A DNA stretch of 64,000 nt from assembly GCA_034414595.1 (NCBI GenBank), contig DAOULY010000021.1, forward strand, positions 1 through 64,000, read 5' to 3'. Under the pieces are notes generated by a model. That model did no database searches. It was not told the origin of the DNA and saw nothing but the letters and a program-made list of their open reading frames with translations. The stretch is from DAOULY01 sp034414595 (GTDB lineage: Bacteria; Chloroflexota; Dehalococcoidia; SZUA-161; JAUWZY01). Each line of letters starts with the position of its first letter. Position 1 is the first letter of the stretch. Below are positions 50,402-58,984 of this stretch, piece after piece. A program made the position numbers and the translations under genes.

Positions 50402-50772
50402 CAGTCCGCTCCTGTAGTTAAGTCTGGTCTTAACTCTTTAGCCCCTTTCAGATATACGTGGTGGACTTCATCGGCACTCTTCTCCGTATTCCAAAGCATC
50501 AAGATGCGCAAGCAGCCGGCCAGGCTGCCTGGCACCGCCATCTCCTGGGCACATAACAGAGCAACATGGTTCCAGCCGAGCTCTCGAGCCGCTGCTGCCG
50601 GGTACTCGGCATTGAGATCCCGGGTGGTGGTGAAGATAATACAGGATACATCCTCCACCTCAACCCCGTTCCTTTCCACCACTTCCATCAGCAGCTCTCT
50701 GGTAGCTTCAACTATGTCCTCCTTGGTGTTGTTTTCCACTACAGTCGCTCCTCGGATGCCACGGCACCGCAT
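50401..50772 (-). CDS. aroH: Chorismate mutase, AroH type
   Basis: 123 residues, the size of the monofunctional Bacillus-type trimeric enzyme. The start MRCRGIRGATVVENNTKEDI and the ATTR-like FTTTRDLNAEYPAAAARELGW and MAVPGSLAGCLRILM segments match, including the active-site Arg7 and Arg90 region. It converts chorismate to prephenate. It is the first gene after the promoter at 50801-50829. Confidence 0.95.
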   Translation of the reverse strand: MRCRGIRGATVVENNTKEDIVEATRELLMEVVERNGVEVEDVSCIIFTTTRDLNAEYPAAAARELGWNHVALLCAQEMAVPGSLAGCLRILMLWNTEKSADEVHHVYLKGAKELRPDLTTGAD

Positions 50773-50800
50773 AGCTGAAGCCTTTCCTGTACGTTTTCTT

Positions 50801-50829
50801 AGTATAGCACAGCTTTGGCCTTAGCTCAA
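50801..50829 (-). promoter_or_regulatory. Promoter of the aroH-aroF-...-hpf operon
   Basis: Minus-strand TTGAGC (50829-50824), 17-nt spacer, TATACT (50806-50801). The -35 overlaps the stop of the deacetylase gene. Start near 50794, about 22 nt before the aroH ATG. Confidence 0.6.
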
Positions 50830-51855
50830 TCCGTGGAACTTCTTGATGGCATCCACAATGGGGTCTATAGAGGAAGGTTTTCTCCGAGCCGAAGCCGGCC
50901 CTAAAGGCTCATCAGCCCTCGGGCTGCCCAGGAGGACATCGAAGGTCGCTTTTATGGAATAGGAGAGGGCCTCGAGGTTATAGCCACCTTCCAGGCTGAA
51001 CAGCAGCCGACCACCGCATAGCTCCCCGGCAAGCTCCTTGAGGACAGTCGCTATCTGGGCGTATCCGTCGACATCCATCTCCATGGAGGAAATCTGATCG
51101 GCCCAATGGGCATCATAACCTGCTGAGACTATAATCAGCTGGGGCTGAAACCGCCGCGCCACCGGGACCAAGACTTCATGGAATATGCGTAAGTACTCAG
51201 CGTTGCCGCAGAAGCCAGGCAGCGGGGAATTGACCGTGGTCCCTCTCCCCGGCCCGTGGCCGATCTCATCGATGGTGCCGGTGCCGGGATAGAAAGGATA
51301 CTGGTGCGTAGAGAAATAAAGCACTCGGGGGTCATCATAAAAAGCTTCCTGCGTCCCGTTCCCATGGTGGACGTCGAAATCCACAATCAATACCCGCTCC
51401 AGGTTGTGGCTCTTCAGGGCATATTGGGCAGCGATGGCCACATTGTTGAACAGACAGAAGCCCATAGCCCTGAGCTTGGTGGCGTGATGCCCGGGAGGGC
51501 GCACAAGGGCAAAGGCACTGTCCACCTCCCCCGCCAGCACCGCATCGACACCACTGAGCACTCCACCGGCGGCATAGAGAGCCGCCTGATAGGAGCCGGG
51601 GGAAGTCACAGTATCTCCATCGAGCCAGCCTCCTCCCTTCTGGCACACGCTCTCTACCCTGGCAATGTGCTCCGGGGCGTGAACCAGCAACAGCTCATCC
51701 TCAGAGGCGGCCCTGGGCGAGAGCAGCTCCAGCTTTGACAGCATGTCTGTCTGCCTCAGCAGGGTCATCGTCTGTTCCAGCCGGCCGCTGACTTCCACAT
51801 GAGCGCCAGTATCATGTTCCAGGTAGACCGGATCGTAGATTAGTCCCACTTTCAT
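50821..51855 (-). CDS. Histone deacetylase family protein (AcuC-like)
   Basis: 344 residues of the arginase/deacetylase fold. Zinc and charge-relay residues are in RPPGHHATKLRAMGFCLFNN, VLIVDFDVHHGNGTQEAFY, STHQYPFYPGTG and SAGYDAHWADQ. Such bacterial enzymes deacetylate acetylated lysines, as in AcuC control of acetyl-CoA synthetase, or act on acetylpolyamines. It faces away from the NurA gene across a short intergenic region. Confidence 0.93.
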   Translation of the reverse strand: MKVGLIYDPVYLEHDTGAHVEVSGRLEQTMTLLRQTDMLSKLELLSPRAASEDELLLVHAPEHIARVESVCQKGGGWLDGDTVTSPGSYQAALYAAGGVLSGVDAVLAGEVDSAFALVRPPGHHATKLRAMGFCLFNNVAIAAQYALKSHNLERVLIVDFDVHHGNGTQEAFYDDPRVLYFSTHQYPFYPGTGTIDEIGHGPGRGTTVNSPLPGFCGNAEYLRIFHEVLVPVARRFQPQLIIVSAGYDAHWADQISSMEMDVDGYAQIATVLKELAGELCGGRLLFSLEGGYNLEALSYSIKATFDVLLGSPRADEPLGPASARRKPSSIDPIVDAIKKFHGLS

Positions 51856-51955
51856 GACGAACCCTTGCCCATGATAGCAGACTTGACTTCAAATATAAAG
51901 AACCAGCTCAAATTGTGTCCCCAGTGCCCCCGTGCTATACTCTACAAAACGAGCG

Positions 51956-53158
51956 ATGAGCTTAGACTTCATTCAGGTGGCAGTTCAGATCGAGGACATG
52001 GCTGCCCAGCTCAAGGACAGAGAGAAGGAGCGGGAGGACCGCTTCCGCTACGCCATGGAGACACTCCACTCCAAGGCCCAGAACCTCGATTCCCTCAAGG
52101 GGAAGATCGAAAGAAGCAAGACCACCTGGCTGGTGGCCGGCTTGAGGGAAGGGCTGGATCAATGCTTCCAACCAGACCCCGGCCCCGAGGATTTCCTGGT
52201 CCTGGCCTGCGATGGCTCACATATCGATGTCGACCGCCACAGCCCGGCCAGATGCTACCTGATAAACATCGGCAGCGTCATTCTGCACTATGGAAGCAAT
52301 CCCGATGCCATACTGGAGAGCCGGGCTACTCTCTATGCCGGAGAGCAAGACCTTAGCCTGGCCGACCCCTTGGGCAGCCGTGCCGAGTCCGTGGAAGGGG
52401 CACTTCTCGGGGCAAAGCGCGCCATCGAAGAGTGCCGAGCTTTGGCCAATCTGGTCAGTGAGCTTCCCCCCGACCTCCCCATATTAGCCCTCCTCGACGG
52501 CTCGCTGATCCTGTGGGGCCTGGCGGGACAAGCTCACGCCGATTTCGTCAAGAATGAGCTGCTGAATGAAGGGTTCCTCACGGTACTGGACCAACTCAGA
52601 GAAGCAGGGCGGGAACGGCCACTGGCCCTGGCCAGCTATATCAGCCTGCCCCGGAGCACCGAGGTGGTCAATGCCCTCCGCGTCGCCATCTGCCCCCATG
52701 ACCCCGTGGACTGTGACCGCTATTGCCCGGGCCGAGGCACGGCCAGGGAATGCGACGCGGTCGCTGGCATTGAGGACCGCAACCTATTCGGGCTGCTGCT
52801 CCGGGATGGCGAGAGAAGTCCCATCTTCGCCAGCCTGTCCTCCATCGTGAGGAACTATTATCGGGAGCACGAAATACATTTCTTCTATATAAGAGGCGAT
52901 GAGGAGATTGCCAGGGTGGAATTTCCCAAATGGGTCCTGGACCGGGGGCTGGTCGGTCTGGTCCACGCACTGACCCTGGACCAGTGCCAGCGCGGGCAGG
53001 GCTATCCTGTAGCCCTGAGCGAGGCCCATGAAAAAGCAGTGATCAGCGGCGCCGAGCGCGAGCAGTTCCAGCAGCTTGTCGAACTCGCTCTATCGGAAAA
53101 AGGGCTGCCCGCGACCACTTCAGCCAAGAACAGGAGCAAGCGGACGAGATGGATTTAG
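51956..53158 (+). CDS. nurA: NurA-domain 5'-3' nuclease
   Basis: 400 residues from the ATG at 51956, after a TATACT -10 element at 51936-51941. NurA fold: the first acidic Mn2+ ligand lies in VLACDGSHIDV (about 80-90), the second in ALLDGSLILW (about 170), and the C-terminal His-containing segment in GYPVALSEAHEKAVIS. NurA pairs with the HerA hexamer to resect DNA ends or degrade DNA. Normally adjacent to herA, here it is 4.2 kb from it. Followed directly by an alkyltransferase-like gene 12 bp downstream. Confidence 0.88.
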   Translation: MSLDFIQVAVQIEDMAAQLKDREKEREDRFRYAMETLHSKAQNLDSLKGKIERSKTTWLVAGLREGLDQCFQPDPGPEDFLVLACDGSHIDVDRHSPARCYLINIGSVILHYGSNPDAILESRATLYAGEQDLSLADPLGSRAESVEGALLGAKRAIEECRALANLVSELPPDLPILALLDGSLILWGLAGQAHADFVKNELLNEGFLTVLDQLREAGRERPLALASYISLPRSTEVVNALRVAICPHDPVDCDRYCPGRGTARECDAVAGIEDRNLFGLLLRDGERSPIFASLSSIVRNYYREHEIHFFYIRGDEEIARVEFPKWVLDRGLVGLVHALTLDQCQRGQGYPVALSEAHEKAVISGAEREQFQQLVELALSEKGLPATTSAKNRSKRTRWI

Positions 53159-53170
53159 GAGGAAGGAGTT

Positions 53171-53629
53171 ATGGCTAAGGCACGCAAGACCCCGCGGCAG
53201 AAACTGGAAGAGATACAGGAGCCACGGATCGTGTCCGACCCTCGAAGGGGAGGCACGCTGCTCATCGCCAGACCGCTTGACATGGACTCTCTGATACAGA
53301 AGGTGGGGAAGGGGAAGCTCTTGACCATGGGGCAAATCAGAGAGCGGCTGGCCAGAGACCAGGGTGCCGACTCCACTTGTCCCTTGACCACCGGCATCTT
53401 CCTCCGCATCATCGCCGAGGTCGCGGAAGAGGACTTCCGCAGCGGGAAGAAAGACATCACCCCTTACTGGCGCGTGCTCCGGGACAACGGCAGCCTGAAC
53501 GAGAAGCTACCCGGCGGCGTGACGGCGCAGGGGGGCCGCCTGACCTCGGAGGGGCACTCTATCGAGCCGGGCAAGGGCAAAAAGCCGCCCAAAGTGAAAG
53601 ACTTTGAGAAATATCTGACGAAGTTGTGA
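53171..53629 (+). CDS. Alkyltransferase-like (MGMT-family, ATL) protein
   Basis: 152 residues. The central segment MGQIRERLARDQGADSTCPLTTGIF and TPYWRVLRDNGSLNEKLPGG resembles the DNA-binding domain of O6-alkylguanine-DNA alkyltransferases. The active-site PCHR motif is replaced by PYWR, so it lacks the alkyl-accepting Cys. ATL proteins flag alkylated bases for nucleotide excision repair. Family placement is from general resemblance. Strong AGGAGG and AAGGAG sites precede the ATG and it is coupled to nurA, so a DNA-repair operon is likely. Confidence 0.78.
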   Translation: MAKARKTPRQKLEEIQEPRIVSDPRRGGTLLIARPLDMDSLIQKVGKGKLLTMGQIRERLARDQGADSTCPLTTGIFLRIIAEVAEEDFRSGKKDITPYWRVLRDNGSLNEKLPGGVTAQGGRLTSEGHSIEPGKGKKPPKVKDFEKYLTKL

Positions 53630-53645
53630 ACAGAGAGGAAGCACA

Positions 53646-54164
53646 ATGGCGAAACAAAAGGCAACTGTTGGCAAAGAACCGCAGATAGTGGAAATGCCGC
53701 CACAGAAGATGGCTGTTGTTCGCACCGAGGGCGACCCCAACATAGTAGGAGCCCAGGTCTTCCCTGCGCTCTATGGCTCAGCCTACACACTGAAGTTCGC
53801 TCTCCGGAAGAAAGGGGTTGATTTCAAGGTGGGTGCCCTCCGGGCACGCTGGCCCAATGCCCACATTGCGCCTAAAGACCAGTGGATTGGCATCTGGGGC
53901 CTGCCCATTCCCGATAACACCACTGCGTTGCCGCAGAAGGTCCCCGATAACGAGGTCAAGATTGAAGTCTGGGAGTACGGCACGGTAGCACAAGTCCTCC
54001 ACATCGGTCCCTGGGATGCAGAGGAACCTACCATAGTACGCCTCCACGATTTCATCGCCCAAAATGGATATGAGATAGCGGGGACCCACGAAGAGGAGTA
54101 TCTGACAACACCTCATGCGAAGGTGCAGAAGACCATAATCCGATACCCGGTGAGGAAGAAGTAA
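53646..54164 (+). CDS. GyrI-like small-molecule-binding domain protein
   Basis: 172 residues matching GyrI-like/SOUL-type domains. It starts PQIVEMPPQKMAVVRTEGDP and contains ALYGSAYTLKFAL, WIGIWGLPIPDNTT and LHIGPWDAEEPTI. Stand-alone proteins of this type bind amphipathic or drug-like molecules, and some are hydrolases; no DNA-binding region is fused. It is 16 bp after the ATL gene with an AGAGGAAG site upstream. Base composition is like nurA, so it belongs to the native part. Confidence 0.85.
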   Translation: MAKQKATVGKEPQIVEMPPQKMAVVRTEGDPNIVGAQVFPALYGSAYTLKFALRKKGVDFKVGALRARWPNAHIAPKDQWIGIWGLPIPDNTTALPQKVPDNEVKIEVWEYGTVAQVLHIGPWDAEEPTIVRLHDFIAQNGYEIAGTHEEEYLTTPHAKVQKTIIRYPVRKK

Positions 54165-54219
54165 GCACAGTGCATAACGGCTGTTTGCCGCAAGGACTTA
54201 GAGAAATCAGTGTGTGAGC

Positions 54220-54225
54220 TATAAT
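54220..54225 (+). promoter_or_regulatory. Candidate -10 element for the SnoaL-like gene
   Basis: A perfect TATAAT at 54220-54225, about 50 bp before the ATG at 54276. No good -35 is seen (TTAGAG at 16-nt spacing). It marks the left boundary of the AT-rich insert. Confidence 0.4.
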
Positions 54226-54275
54226 GGTGAAGGGGGAAGAGGGCCAAACGGCAAAAAAATCGAGGATGTGCGCTT

Positions 54276-54725
54276 ATGGAACATAACCAGTCGTCTGATA
54301 CAATGCGTAAGGTTGCTCAGTATTTTGACAATGCCATAGAAAGCCAGAACAGGAAATTGATATTGTCCACTTTCTGTGATGACTGTGAAATCGAACTTCT
54401 CGGCCTGAAGCTCAAGGGAAAAGAAGGCGTAAGGAAGTGGATCGACTGGATGTATGAACATCTGGACGAGGTCAAATTCTCGCCGGTCATAGTGATGGTC
54501 GATGGCAACACATTGTTTGAGGAGTTCGTCCTGAAGGGAACACTTCACAATGGCATTGAGGTTGAGTCAAAACAGTCAGAAGTCCTGACATTTGAAGACG
54601 ACAAGATTAAAAGCCTGCGCCTATATTTCGACAGGATGGACTTCGCCGACTCAGTGGTAAAAGGGTTCATCAGCAAGGCGCTGGTCAACCAAATGGTCAA
54701 AACATCCCTCAAGGGATTGATATGA
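54276..54725 (+). CDS. SnoaL-like/NTF2-fold protein
   Basis: 149 residues. The pattern FDNAIESQNRKLILSTFCDDCEIELLGLKLKGKEGVRKWIDWM and the later IEVESKQSEVLTFEDDKIKSLRLYFDRMDF is typical of SnoaL-like ketosteroid-isomerase folds. No specific catalytic residues can be assigned. Composition is AT-richer than the preceding genes. It lies between the GyrI-like gene and the ATPase gene, in the same direction. Confidence 0.78.
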   Translation: MEHNQSSDTMRKVAQYFDNAIESQNRKLILSTFCDDCEIELLGLKLKGKEGVRKWIDWMYEHLDEVKFSPVIVMVDGNTLFEEFVLKGTLHNGIEVESKQSEVLTFEDDKIKSLRLYFDRMDFADSVVKGFISKALVNQMVKTSLKGLI

Positions 54726-54839
54726 TGCGAGATGATTTGGATTGAGCGAAGTAAAAGTTTAATTATTTTGGAATGTTAGGTGGAATTGCGAATAGTTGGA
54801 TTATGATACAGAATAGAGCTATACGAAGGAGCTCAAGTA

Positions 54840-56114
54840 ATGGCCATCAGGAAAATCAGCATATCAAATTTTAAGGGGTTCAAGGACTTAGATGTGGAGC
54901 TTGGTAAGTTCAATGTATTGATTGGTGCGAATGCTTCTGGAAAATCTAATTTTATTCAACTCTTCAAGTTCCTCAGGGATATAATAAATTCTGGTCTGGA
55001 TAATGCGATATCCATGCAAGGCGGTGTTGAATATCTCAGGAATATAAATATTGGCGCATCTCAAAACCTTTCGGTAGAAGTTATTTCTGACCTACCTGTA
55101 CGGCAGGCTGCGCTGGAAAAAGGGGAAAGGTGGATAGGGCTAAAAACACACGAAACGATTTATAAGTTTGCACTGAAATTTACAGAAAGAGGAGCGGGAT
55201 TTAAAATTGCCGAGGACAAGTTAACACAGAAATGTGAGCTTGTTGTATTGGAAACTCGAAAGGGCAAAATAATAAAAGAAGAAGAAAAGCTTGGGCAAGG
55301 AGAAATTATCCTTTCCAATATCGATGGAAAACTGCATATCGATTTGAAGCTACCTGAGGGAGTGCATATAACTCCAGATGCTATATTCCCACCGTTTTTG
55401 ATAGAAGAAAAATTGAAATCCAAAACTCTCCTGCTTGAGACCCCATTCTTTTTTATATCTATGCTCGAAAGGAGTTTCCTCGAAAGGAGTTTCAGTAGCA
55501 TTCCAATATACGATTTTGATCCCAAGCTATCCAAGAAAGCCGCCCAAATAACTGGAAAAGCTGAATTAGAAGAGGATGGTAGCAATTTAGCTATCGTTCT
55601 CAAGAATATCATAAAAAGTAAGGCCAAAAAGAGAAAGCTCTCAAATTTGGTGCGGGAGCTTTTGCCCTTTGTAGATGATTTGGATATACAAAAACTTGCG
55701 GATAAGTCTTTACTCTTCAAGCTGCGAGAAACATATGCTGAAAAGCAATACTTGCCCGCCTCTTTGCTTTCCGATGGGACAATACGTATGACTGCTTTAA
55801 TTATCACTCTCTATTTTGAAGAAAAACCATCAACAATAATAATTGAAGAACCTGAAAGGAATATACATCCTCACCTTCTTTCCAAAGTAATAAGTATGAT
55901 GAAAGAGGCATCACAGAAGAAGCAGATTATTGTCACGACTCATAATCCCGAAATAGTAAGATATGCTGGTTTGGAGAACATCTTGCTTGTCTCCCGCGAC
56001 AAAGAAGGTTTTTCCACCGTTTACAGACCCGGTGATAAAGACGAAGTAAGAACGTTCTTGCAAAATGAAATAGGAATCGAAGAACTTTATGTCCAAAACC
56101 TACTGGATGTGTGA
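54840..56114 (+). CDS. OLD/AAA_21-like ABC-type ATPase
   Basis: 424 residues. Walker A is IGANASGKSN (about 28-37), an ABC-like signature is LSDGTIRMTALI (about 316), Walker B is IIIEEPERNIHP (about 337) and the switch His is IIVTTHNPEIV (about 361). The N-terminus ISNFKGFKDLDVELGKFNVLIG is typical of RecF/OLD-like ATPases. No TOPRIM domain is fused; the next gene encodes one. AAGGAG lies 8 nt before the ATG. The gene is AT-rich (37% GC at 55201-55260 versus 63% at 52201-52260), which signals transfer. Confidence 0.9.
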   Translation: MAIRKISISNFKGFKDLDVELGKFNVLIGANASGKSNFIQLFKFLRDIINSGLDNAISMQGGVEYLRNINIGASQNLSVEVISDLPVRQAALEKGERWIGLKTHETIYKFALKFTERGAGFKIAEDKLTQKCELVVLETRKGKIIKEEEKLGQGEIILSNIDGKLHIDLKLPEGVHITPDAIFPPFLIEEKLKSKTLLLETPFFFISMLERSFLERSFSSIPIYDFDPKLSKKAAQITGKAELEEDGSNLAIVLKNIIKSKAKKRKLSNLVRELLPFVDDLDIQKLADKSLLFKLRETYAEKQYLPASLLSDGTIRMTALIITLYFEEKPSTIIIEEPERNIHPHLLSKVISMMKEASQKKQIIVTTHNPEIVRYAGLENILLVSRDKEGFSTVYRPGDKDEVRTFLQNEIGIEELYVQNLLDV

Positions 56115-56117
56115 GCA

Positions 56118-56651
56118 ATGTCTTATAAGGCAATGTATGTTTTTGTCGAAGGTGACGACGACGAGAGATTTTTTAAGAGAATAGTTAAACCTATCCTTGA
56201 AAAAGAATATGATTCCGTAAAACTACAGAAATATGCGCAAGTCAAGCCTGCAAAGGTAGATCAGTACTTAGAGAGTGTTAAAGCAATGGGTGCCGACCAC
56301 GTTTTGGTAGCCGACATTGACCTCGCACCTTGTATAACAGCAAAAAAACAGGCGATAAAAGACAGATTCAAGAAAATCGACGAGGATAGGATAGTAGTGG
56401 TAATAAAAGAGATAGAGAGTTGGTATCTTGCCGGAGTAGAGGATGACATTTGCTCTAGGAGGTTTGGGCTCCGTCACTTTGCTACTACTGACGACCTCAC
56501 AAAAGAGCAATTTTGCGGATTAATTAAAAGAAAGTTCGACTCAAAAATAGACTTCATGATAGAACTCTTGAAGCATTTTTCTACAGGAACAGCGAAGCGG
56601 AAAAACAAGTCATTTTGCTACTTCCTCGACAAATATGGTTGTCAGTTATGA
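56118..56651 (+). CDS. TOPRIM-like (DUF4276-like) partner protein
   Basis: 177 residues starting 3 bp after the ATPase gene. The TOPRIM-like features are VFVEGDDDERFFKRI (acidic Glu) and VLVADIDLAP (DxD), and VVVIKEIESWYLAGV resembles the IEAWFL motif of DUF4276 proteins. With the ATPase it makes a two-gene pair similar to split OLD nucleases and to ATPase/TOPRIM anti-phage systems such as PARIS; family identity is inferred. It shares the AT-rich composition of the ATPase. Confidence 0.78.
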   Translation: MSYKAMYVFVEGDDDERFFKRIVKPILEKEYDSVKLQKYAQVKPAKVDQYLESVKAMGADHVLVADIDLAPCITAKKQAIKDRFKKIDEDRIVVVIKEIESWYLAGVEDDICSRRFGLRHFATTDDLTKEQFCGLIKRKFDSKIDFMIELLKHFSTGTAKRKNKSFCYFLDKYGCQL

Positions 56652-56800
56652 TAAGCTTTTACAACCAACGTTAAGTTAATGTATTCAAACAGGCGTCTTC
56701 AGCTGTTTTGCGGCGATCGGGCTCGCGTGGCATTGGCCGCTCTAAGCCCACCAAGCATGGTACTTATGCCGTTACCAACTAAGGAGTAGAAAAGACCAAA

Positions 56801-57382
56801 TTGGCGGATAAGATAGGCGAGGTGATTGAGGCCAGCAGCGGGGAGTTCGTGGCCGAGTGCTATGAGCTCGATAATGCCCCGCCTCTGGCCGCCTTGGTCA
56901 AAGTCGGGGACGGCATCGAGACCTACGGCGTGGTGCAGCATGTGGCCACGGAGAGCATCGACCCGGGACGTCGCCCCATTGCCCGCGGCCGTGAAGAGAG
57001 CGATGTCGAGGATGTCTACCGCAAGCACCCTCAACTTGCCAGGCTGCTGCGCACCACCTTCCGCGCCCTGGTGCTGGGGCACCGCCAGGGGGATGAGCTC
57101 CATCACTACCTCCCGCCCCACTCCGCACGCATTCACAGCTTCGTCCATATCTGCTCTCAAGAGGAACTGCGCCAGTTCACACAGTCCCTCGATTTCCTTG
57201 ACATCCTGGTCTCTACTGGTTTCAGTGCCACCGGCGATGACGTCCTTGCCGCCTTTCTGCGCCAGGCCGCCGGGGCACACCAGGACGGGCACGCTTTTCT
57301 GGTCAAGGCGGGAAAGGAGCTGGCGCTGCTGTTGGGCGGCGAGCCCAACCGTCTCAACGCCATCCTGAGGAGGCTCAAGTGA
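56801..57382 (+). CDS. HAS-barrel-like HerA-associated protein
   Basis: 193 residues starting at TTG 56801, the only start after the in-frame TAA at 56780; AAGGAG lies 14 nt upstream. The beginning, DKIGEVIEASSGEFVAECYELDNAPPLAALVKV, resembles the HAS barrel found at the N-termini of HerA and ATP synthase subunits. The remaining residues are helical and unassigned. Its stop overlaps the herA start (GTGA), so the two are coupled and probably form a complex. The gap 56652-56800 before it has no clear feature. Confidence 0.75.
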   Translation: MADKIGEVIEASSGEFVAECYELDNAPPLAALVKVGDGIETYGVVQHVATESIDPGRRPIARGREESDVEDVYRKHPQLARLLRTTFRALVLGHRQGDELHHYLPPHSARIHSFVHICSQEELRQFTQSLDFLDILVSTGFSATGDDVLAAFLRQAAGAHQDGHAFLVKAGKELALLLGGEPNRLNAILRRLK

Positions 57383-58980
57383 CAAACGAAGCCACAGGCA
57401 AGCGCCTGGGCATCGTGGTCTCAGGCTCGCTGACCAGGGGAGTGGAGGTCAAGCTCGATAGCTCAGCCTCTGTGGAGGACATGGCGGTAGGGCGCTATGT
57501 GGTCATCGAGGGCCAGAACAAGCGCTTTTTCGGCATGGTCAGCGACGTCAGCCTGGGGACTATAGACCAGAAGCTCTCAGTGACCCCTCCCGATGTCTCA
57601 GACCCCTTTATCGCCGAGGTTGTCTCGGGCACTGCCACCTACGGCAAGCTCCAGGTTGTGCCCATGCTCACCATCAGCGGCGATGCCCTGAGCCTTATCG
57701 AAGGGCCACAGCCGGTGAAGACCATCCCGGAGCACTTCTCGGTGGTCCGTGAGGCAGCAGCAGGCGATATGGAGCTGGTCTTCGGCGGCGAGGATGCCAA
57801 GCACTTCTGGGTGGGCAATCCCCTGGACATGGAGACCAAGGTCTGCCTCAACCTTCCCGAGTTCGTGAAACGAAGCAACGGCGTCTTCGGCAAGAGCGGC
57901 ACCGGGAAGACGTTCCTCACCAGGCTACTGCTCATCGGGATGCTCCAGAGCCAGGCTGCGGCCAGCCTGGTGTTCGACATGCACAGTGAATATGGCTGGG
58001 AGGCAAAAAGGGAGGATGCACGCAAGGTCAAGGGGTTAAAGCAGCTATTCCCTTCGCAGGTAGCGGTGTTCGCCCTCGATGAGGAAAACGCTCGCCGCCG
58101 CAGGATCGCTACCGACTACGTGGTGGACATCGGCTACGACGAGATCGAGCCTGAAGACATCGAGCTGCTGCGGGAGACGCTCAACCTGACCCAGCCAGCG
58201 GTGGAAGCGGTGTACAGCCTGGTCCGGCAGTTCGGAGAGCGGAGCTGGCTGGAGCGCTCCCTGGATTTGACAGGAGAGGAGGCCAAGGAGCTCCTGCCGC
58301 AGCTCAATATCCATGACAGCAGCTACCGCAACCTGCGCCGCGGCCTCGACAGGCTGAAACGGCTTCCCTTCTTGGTGCCACAGGCCAGTGGGAACTCCGT
58401 CCAGCGCATCCTGGAGTACCTGGAGCGCGGCATCAACGTGATACTCGACTTCGGGCGATTCGAAGATATCACCGCCTATATACTGGTGGCCAACGTCCTC
58501 ACCAGGCGCATTCATTCCCAGTACCGGGAGCGCACCGAGAGAGCATTGGCCGAGGATGCCGCTGCGCCACGCCCTCTGGTCATCGTCATCGAAGAAGCGC
58601 ACAAGTTCCTCAACCGCGAGGTCTCAGAGCAGACCATCTTCGGCACTATCGCCCGCGAGATGAGGAAATATAACGTCACTCTTCTGGTCATCGACCAGCG
58701 ACCCAGCGGCATCGACGACGAGGTCATGTCTCAGATTGGAACAAAGGCCACCTACCTTCTGGACAACGAGAGGGATATCGAGAGCGTTCTCATGGGCGTT
58801 TCGGGCAAGGGCGAGCTGCGGACAGTGTTGTCAAAGCTGGATTCCAAGCAGCAGGCGCTCATCTTCGGCCATGCCCTGCCCATGCCGGTGGTGATCAAGA
58901 CCAGGGAATACGGCTCCGCTGAGTCCTACCGCGACCTCGGCCTGCGGGAGGCAACGGAGCACAAGGACTTATGGAGGTGA
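57379..58980 (+). CDS. herA: HerA-type hexameric DNA translocase/helicase
   Basis: 533 residues from the GTG at 57379 (GAGGAGG just upstream). An N-terminal HAS-barrel region (about 10-100) precedes a FtsK/HerA ATPase core: Walker A FGKSGTGKTFLTRLLL (about 174-189), Walker B LVIVIEEAHKFLN (about 394-406), and the arginine-finger/sensor segments EMRKYNVTLLVIDQRPSGID. HerA drives NurA in DNA-end resection, and HerA homologues also appear in phage defence. Composition is GC-rich, unlike the insert before it. Confidence 0.92.
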   Translation: MTNEATGKRLGIVVSGSLTRGVEVKLDSSASVEDMAVGRYVVIEGQNKRFFGMVSDVSLGTIDQKLSVTPPDVSDPFIAEVVSGTATYGKLQVVPMLTISGDALSLIEGPQPVKTIPEHFSVVREAAAGDMELVFGGEDAKHFWVGNPLDMETKVCLNLPEFVKRSNGVFGKSGTGKTFLTRLLLIGMLQSQAAASLVFDMHSEYGWEAKREDARKVKGLKQLFPSQVAVFALDEENARRRRIATDYVVDIGYDEIEPEDIELLRETLNLTQPAVEAVYSLVRQFGERSWLERSLDLTGEEAKELLPQLNIHDSSYRNLRRGLDRLKRLPFLVPQASGNSVQRILEYLERGINVILDFGRFEDITAYILVANVLTRRIHSQYRERTERALAEDAAAPRPLVIVIEEAHKFLNREVSEQTIFGTIAREMRKYNVTLLVIDQRPSGIDDEVMSQIGTKATYLLDNERDIESVLMGVSGKGELRTVLSKLDSKQQALIFGHALPMPVVIKTREYGSAESYRDLGLREATEHKDLWR

Positions 58981-58984
58981 AAAG

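Noticed and set aside
54840..56651. Direct assignment of the ATPase/TOPRIM pair to PARIS (AriA-AriB) or Gabija.
   Set aside because: The effector (177 residues) is shorter than AriB, the ATPase lacks a fused TOPRIM as in GajA, and no UvrD-like GajB gene is present.
56699..57385. A 228-codon minus-strand ORF upstream of herA.
   Set aside because: It is antisense to the HAS-barrel gene, which overlaps herA in GTGA fashion and has a recognisable N-terminus.
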